A stretch of DNA of 33,084 bases from Actinomadura montaniterrae (GTDB lineage: Bacteria; Actinomycetota; Actinomycetes; Streptosporangiales; Streptosporangiaceae), in NCBI RefSeq assembly GCF_008923365.1, contig NZ_WBMR01000097.1:1-33084 (forward strand), written 5' to 3'. Positions 30,783-33,084 of the stretch are shown here, one piece after another; positions within the stretch are counted from its first letter, which is position 1, and each line of letters begins with the position of its first letter. The translations under genes and the position numbers were made by a program. The notes beneath the pieces are model-generated. The model was not told the origin of the DNA. It saw only the letters and a list, made by a program, of their open reading frames with translations, and made no database searches.

Positions 30783-33032
30783 TCAGGAGTCCTGCCCGAC
30801 CGCCGCCAGCGACGCGTTGATCACCCGTCCGGTGTCGCGGCGCAGCGAGCGGACCGTGTACCGCGTCCCGGACACCTGCGCCAGCGCGTGCCGCAGCGGC
30901 GTGAACTCCTCCCGCCCGACGCCCGACTTGATCTCGGCGCGGCGCCGCTTGGTGAGCTTCTTCAGGTACTCGTCGAGGTCGGCGAGCTCCTCCTCCAGCT
31001 CCGCGGCGGGCGACCGGGCCTTCAGATCCTCGTCGTCGGGGTCCTCCAGCAGCCCGGCGGCCTCCTCCAGCTGGTCGGCGAGCCGGTCCAGGATCTCCGG
31101 CACCGGCCCCGCGTCGACGGCCTCCTCCCGCGTCACCCGCGAGACCGCGATCAGGTGGTCGCGGACGCGGTGCGCGGCGCGGACGGCGTCGCGCAGCCGG
31201 CCGATCAGCGCGGTGTCGGGCACCCGCTCGTGCGTCAGCCGGTCCCGGGTCTCCGCGACGGCCTCGGCGGACCGCTCCGCGGTGACGACCTTCTCCTGCG
31301 GCAGCCGGACCCGCTCGCCGCCCACCACGTCCGCCGCCGCCCGGACGAGGTCGGCGTGCACCGCCAGCATCCGGCCGAGCTGCACCGGCAGCCGCTCCAG
31401 GTGACCGGCCGGCCACAGCAGCCGGACGGCGAGGAACGACAGCACCGTCCCCCCGGCGACCAGGCCGATCCGCTCGCCCGCGATGCGCCAGTCGGCGGGC
31501 GCGGAGAAGTCGAGCAGCATCATCGCCAGCGGCGTGCCGAATAGCCCCCAGTACGCGAAGTTGATCGGCCGCAGCGCGAACCCGGCCAGCGCGAACACGA
31601 AGACGATCACCGCGACGACCGGCTGGGTCGGCGCGAGCGTCAGCACGACCGCGGCGATCACCGATCCGGCGGCGGTGCCGCCGACGCGCTGCACCAGCCG
31701 CTCGACGGTCTCCCCGTACGTCGCGCGCAGGCTCAGCATCGCGGTGATCGTCAGCCAGTGGCCGTGCGGGATGTGCAGTCCCGCGGCCAGCGCCATCGAC
31801 ACGACCGCGGTCACGTACACGCGCGTGAGCTGCCGGAACAGCGGGGAACGGGTGCGGACGGCGCGGCACATCCGGGCCAGCTCCGACCGCGGGTCCGGCG
31901 CACCGGGCATCCGCGGCGGGCCGATCCCGATCCGCAGGCCGCCCGCGATGGTGCGGCGCGCCGAGGCCGCCTCACCGGCGATGCGGTCGATGGAGCGCCG
32001 CACCTGCCCGATCAGCGACACCGCGACGAGGTCCTCGTCGCCGGCGAGCCCGGCGCGCCGGATCTGCTCCGACAGCCGCCCCATCCGGCGGACCGCCGCC
32101 GACTCCTCGCCGCCGAGCGGCGCCTCGCCGTTGGTGGCGATCGCGCCCGCGAGCAGCCGCAGCCGCGCCGCGAGCGCGGACACCGCGGTCTGCGTCTCCA
32201 GCTCCCACTCGCGGTCCGGCGGGTAGTTCTTCGCCGCCTCCAGCACGGCCTGCAGCGTGACGGTCTCGTGCAGGACACGGCCCAGCGCGTCGATCAGCCG
32301 TTCCGGCCGGGTCGGCTCGCCGCGGCCGCGCCCGGACCGGTACAGCCCGTAGGTGGCGCGGGCGTCGGTGAGCGCCTCGGACGCGGCGCGCCGCCGCTCC
32401 TCCCAGTCCGGCATCCGGGTGACGGCCAGCAGGTCGGGGTTGGTGAGCTCGACGGCGTCCAGCGGGCTCGGGTCGGGCGCGCCGACGTCCTGCGCGACGG
32501 CGTCGATGGCCTCCGCGACCCGGTCGGCGGCCTCGGCGAGGGCCTCCCGCAGCGGGCGGAGCCGCCGCACCGGCCACGGCACCAGCAGCAGCCCCATGGT
32601 GAGCAGCCCGCCGATCAGCTCCAGCAGCCCGACGCCGATGACGTCGGCGGACGGCGGCCGGATCGCGCTCAGCAGCACCGCGAGCCCGGCCGTCGAGCCG
32701 ATCCGCGGCACCGCGACGCCGAGCGCGATCAGCGGCGGCACCACGATCACCGCGGGCCAGGTGTGCCCGCTCAGCAGCCCGCCGACCGCGGACCCGACCG
32801 CGACCATCAGCACGCCGCTCGCGAGGTCCCGCGCCCGGTTCCCGTACGGGCCCTCGGGCGCGCGCAGCGCCACCAGGTACGCGCCGAGCGCGATCATCGC
32901 GCCCTGCGCGCCGCGGCCCGTCAGCGACCCGACCAGCAGCGGGATCGCCATGGCGAGCGCCGCCGCCAGCCCATAGAACGGCGCCGACTGCCCGTTGATC
33001 TGGGCGTACGCCGACCGCGCACGCTTCAGCAC
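30783..33032 (-). CDS. FUSC-family membrane protein (putative aromatic-compound exporter)
   Basis: A 749-residue inner-membrane protein with the FUSC layout: an N-terminal membrane half (about 18-155, APFYGLAAALAMAIPLLVG onward), a long cytoplasmic helical region (about 160-385), a second membrane half (about 405-550, VYVTAVVSMALAAGLHIPHG with HWLTITAMLSLRATYGET, the typical core motif) and a C-terminal helical domain with a coiled-coil-like acidic segment (LEEELADLDEYLKKLTKRRR). Relatives export fusaric acid or p-hydroxybenzoate-type compounds; the substrate here is unknown. The GTG near the right edge is preferred as start, with GGAG a few bases upstream. The last 52 bases of the window hold nothing else I can support. 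Confidence 0.9.
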   Translation of the reverse strand: MLKRARSAYAQINGQSAPFYGLAAALAMAIPLLVGSLTGRGAQGAMIALGAYLVALRAPEGPYGNRARDLASGVLMVAVGSAVGGLLSGHTWPAVIVVPPLIALGVAVPRIGSTAGLAVLLSAIRPPSADVIGVGLLELIGGLLTMGLLLVPWPVRRLRPLREALAEAADRVAEAIDAVAQDVGAPDPSPLDAVELTNPDLLAVTRMPDWEERRRAASEALTDARATYGLYRSGRGRGEPTRPERLIDALGRVLHETVTLQAVLEAAKNYPPDREWELETQTAVSALAARLRLLAGAIATNGEAPLGGEESAAVRRMGRLSEQIRRAGLAGDEDLVAVSLIGQVRRSIDRIAGEAASARRTIAGGLRIGIGPPRMPGAPDPRSELARMCRAVRTRSPLFRQLTRVYVTAVVSMALAAGLHIPHGHWLTITAMLSLRATYGETVERLVQRVGGTAAGSVIAAVVLTLAPTQPVVAVIVFVFALAGFALRPINFAYWGLFGTPLAMMLLDFSAPADWRIAGERIGLVAGGTVLSFLAVRLLWPAGHLERLPVQLGRMLAVHADLVRAAADVVGGERVRLPQEKVVTAERSAEAVAETRDRLTHERVPDTALIGRLRDAVRAAHRVRDHLIAVSRVTREEAVDAGPVPEILDRLADQLEEAAGLLEDPDDEDLKARSPAAELEEELADLDEYLKKLTKRRRAEIKSGVGREEFTPLRHALAQVSGTRYTVRSLRRDTGRVINASLAAVGQDS

Positions 33033-33084
33033 CGCTCCGGCTCGCCTTCCCGACTCGTCCCGCGGGCCCCGGCGGGTGCCGGGG

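Overview
The window is chromosomal DNA from a very high-GC actinomycete, most likely a spore-forming filamentous one in the neighbourhood of Actinomadura/Thermomonosporaceae or Streptosporangiales (inference). Reasons: codons end almost always in G or C; a BldG-type anti-anti-sigma factor sits beside its partner kinase; several genes look leaderless (TANNNT box 6-7 nt before the start codon); and gene order matches the M. tuberculosis Rv3649-Rv3674 block (nth, Nudix, marP, ephE, Rv3669, acs, 6C RNA, ssd, tad genes, helicase) and the Streptomyces bldG-hppA block. Gene-order comparisons are from memory.

Layout. 1-627: left edge, with a ricin-type beta-trefoil domain on + and a possible minus-strand gene truncated by the window. 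628-4350: PucR-type regulator (-) divergent from a PAS-GAF-SpoIIE-HATPase signalling protein (+). 4411-7363: nth, CoA-type Nudix hydrolase and marP periplasmic protease (+). 7387-12696 (-): DUF309 protein, EphE-like alpha/beta hydrolase, small holin-superfamily membrane protein, NhaA and acetyl-CoA synthetase, with a strong hairpin terminator after acs. 12942-14401 (+): a degenerate Fic-fold protein and a pentapeptide-repeat protein. 14402-15463: about 1 kb of non-coding DNA with a repeat tract, several hairpins, a U-tract terminator, the 6C RNA and a perfect DnaA box.

15464-21073 (+) is a Tad/Flp-type pilus locus: Ssd/CpaE-like ATPase, CpaF/TadA ATPase, two TadB/TadC membrane proteins separated by a 13-bp minisatellite, a DUF4244 Flp-like pilin, a TadE-like pseudopilin with a repeat tail, and a second TadE-like protein whose start lies in a G-run-rich duplicated leader. 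No prepilin peptidase is in the window. 21251-23094 (+): a secreted/membrane protein with Ig/FN3-like domains and a LapA-like membrane protein. 23191-25497 (-): a DEAH helicase of the YprA/MrfA (DUF1998) type, divergent from bldG and its partner kinase (25746-26556, +).

26557-27481 is a non-coding or decayed stretch ending in a comparatively AT-rich regulatory island before hppA (proton-pumping pyrophosphatase, 27482-29962). A 38-residue membrane peptide and a SixA-type phosphatase follow on +, and a large FUSC-family membrane protein converges from the right edge.

Themes: acid, ion and energy homeostasis (marP, nhaA, acs, hppA), partner-switching regulation (PP2C/HATPase protein, bldG pair) and surface pili. 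The least explained items are the 12-bp GAGTTATCCACA element (perfect DnaA box) at similar distances before both ssd and the pilin gene, the 13-bp minisatellite inside the tad locus, the pseudo-Fic protein, and the structured intergenic region at 14.4-15.4 kb.
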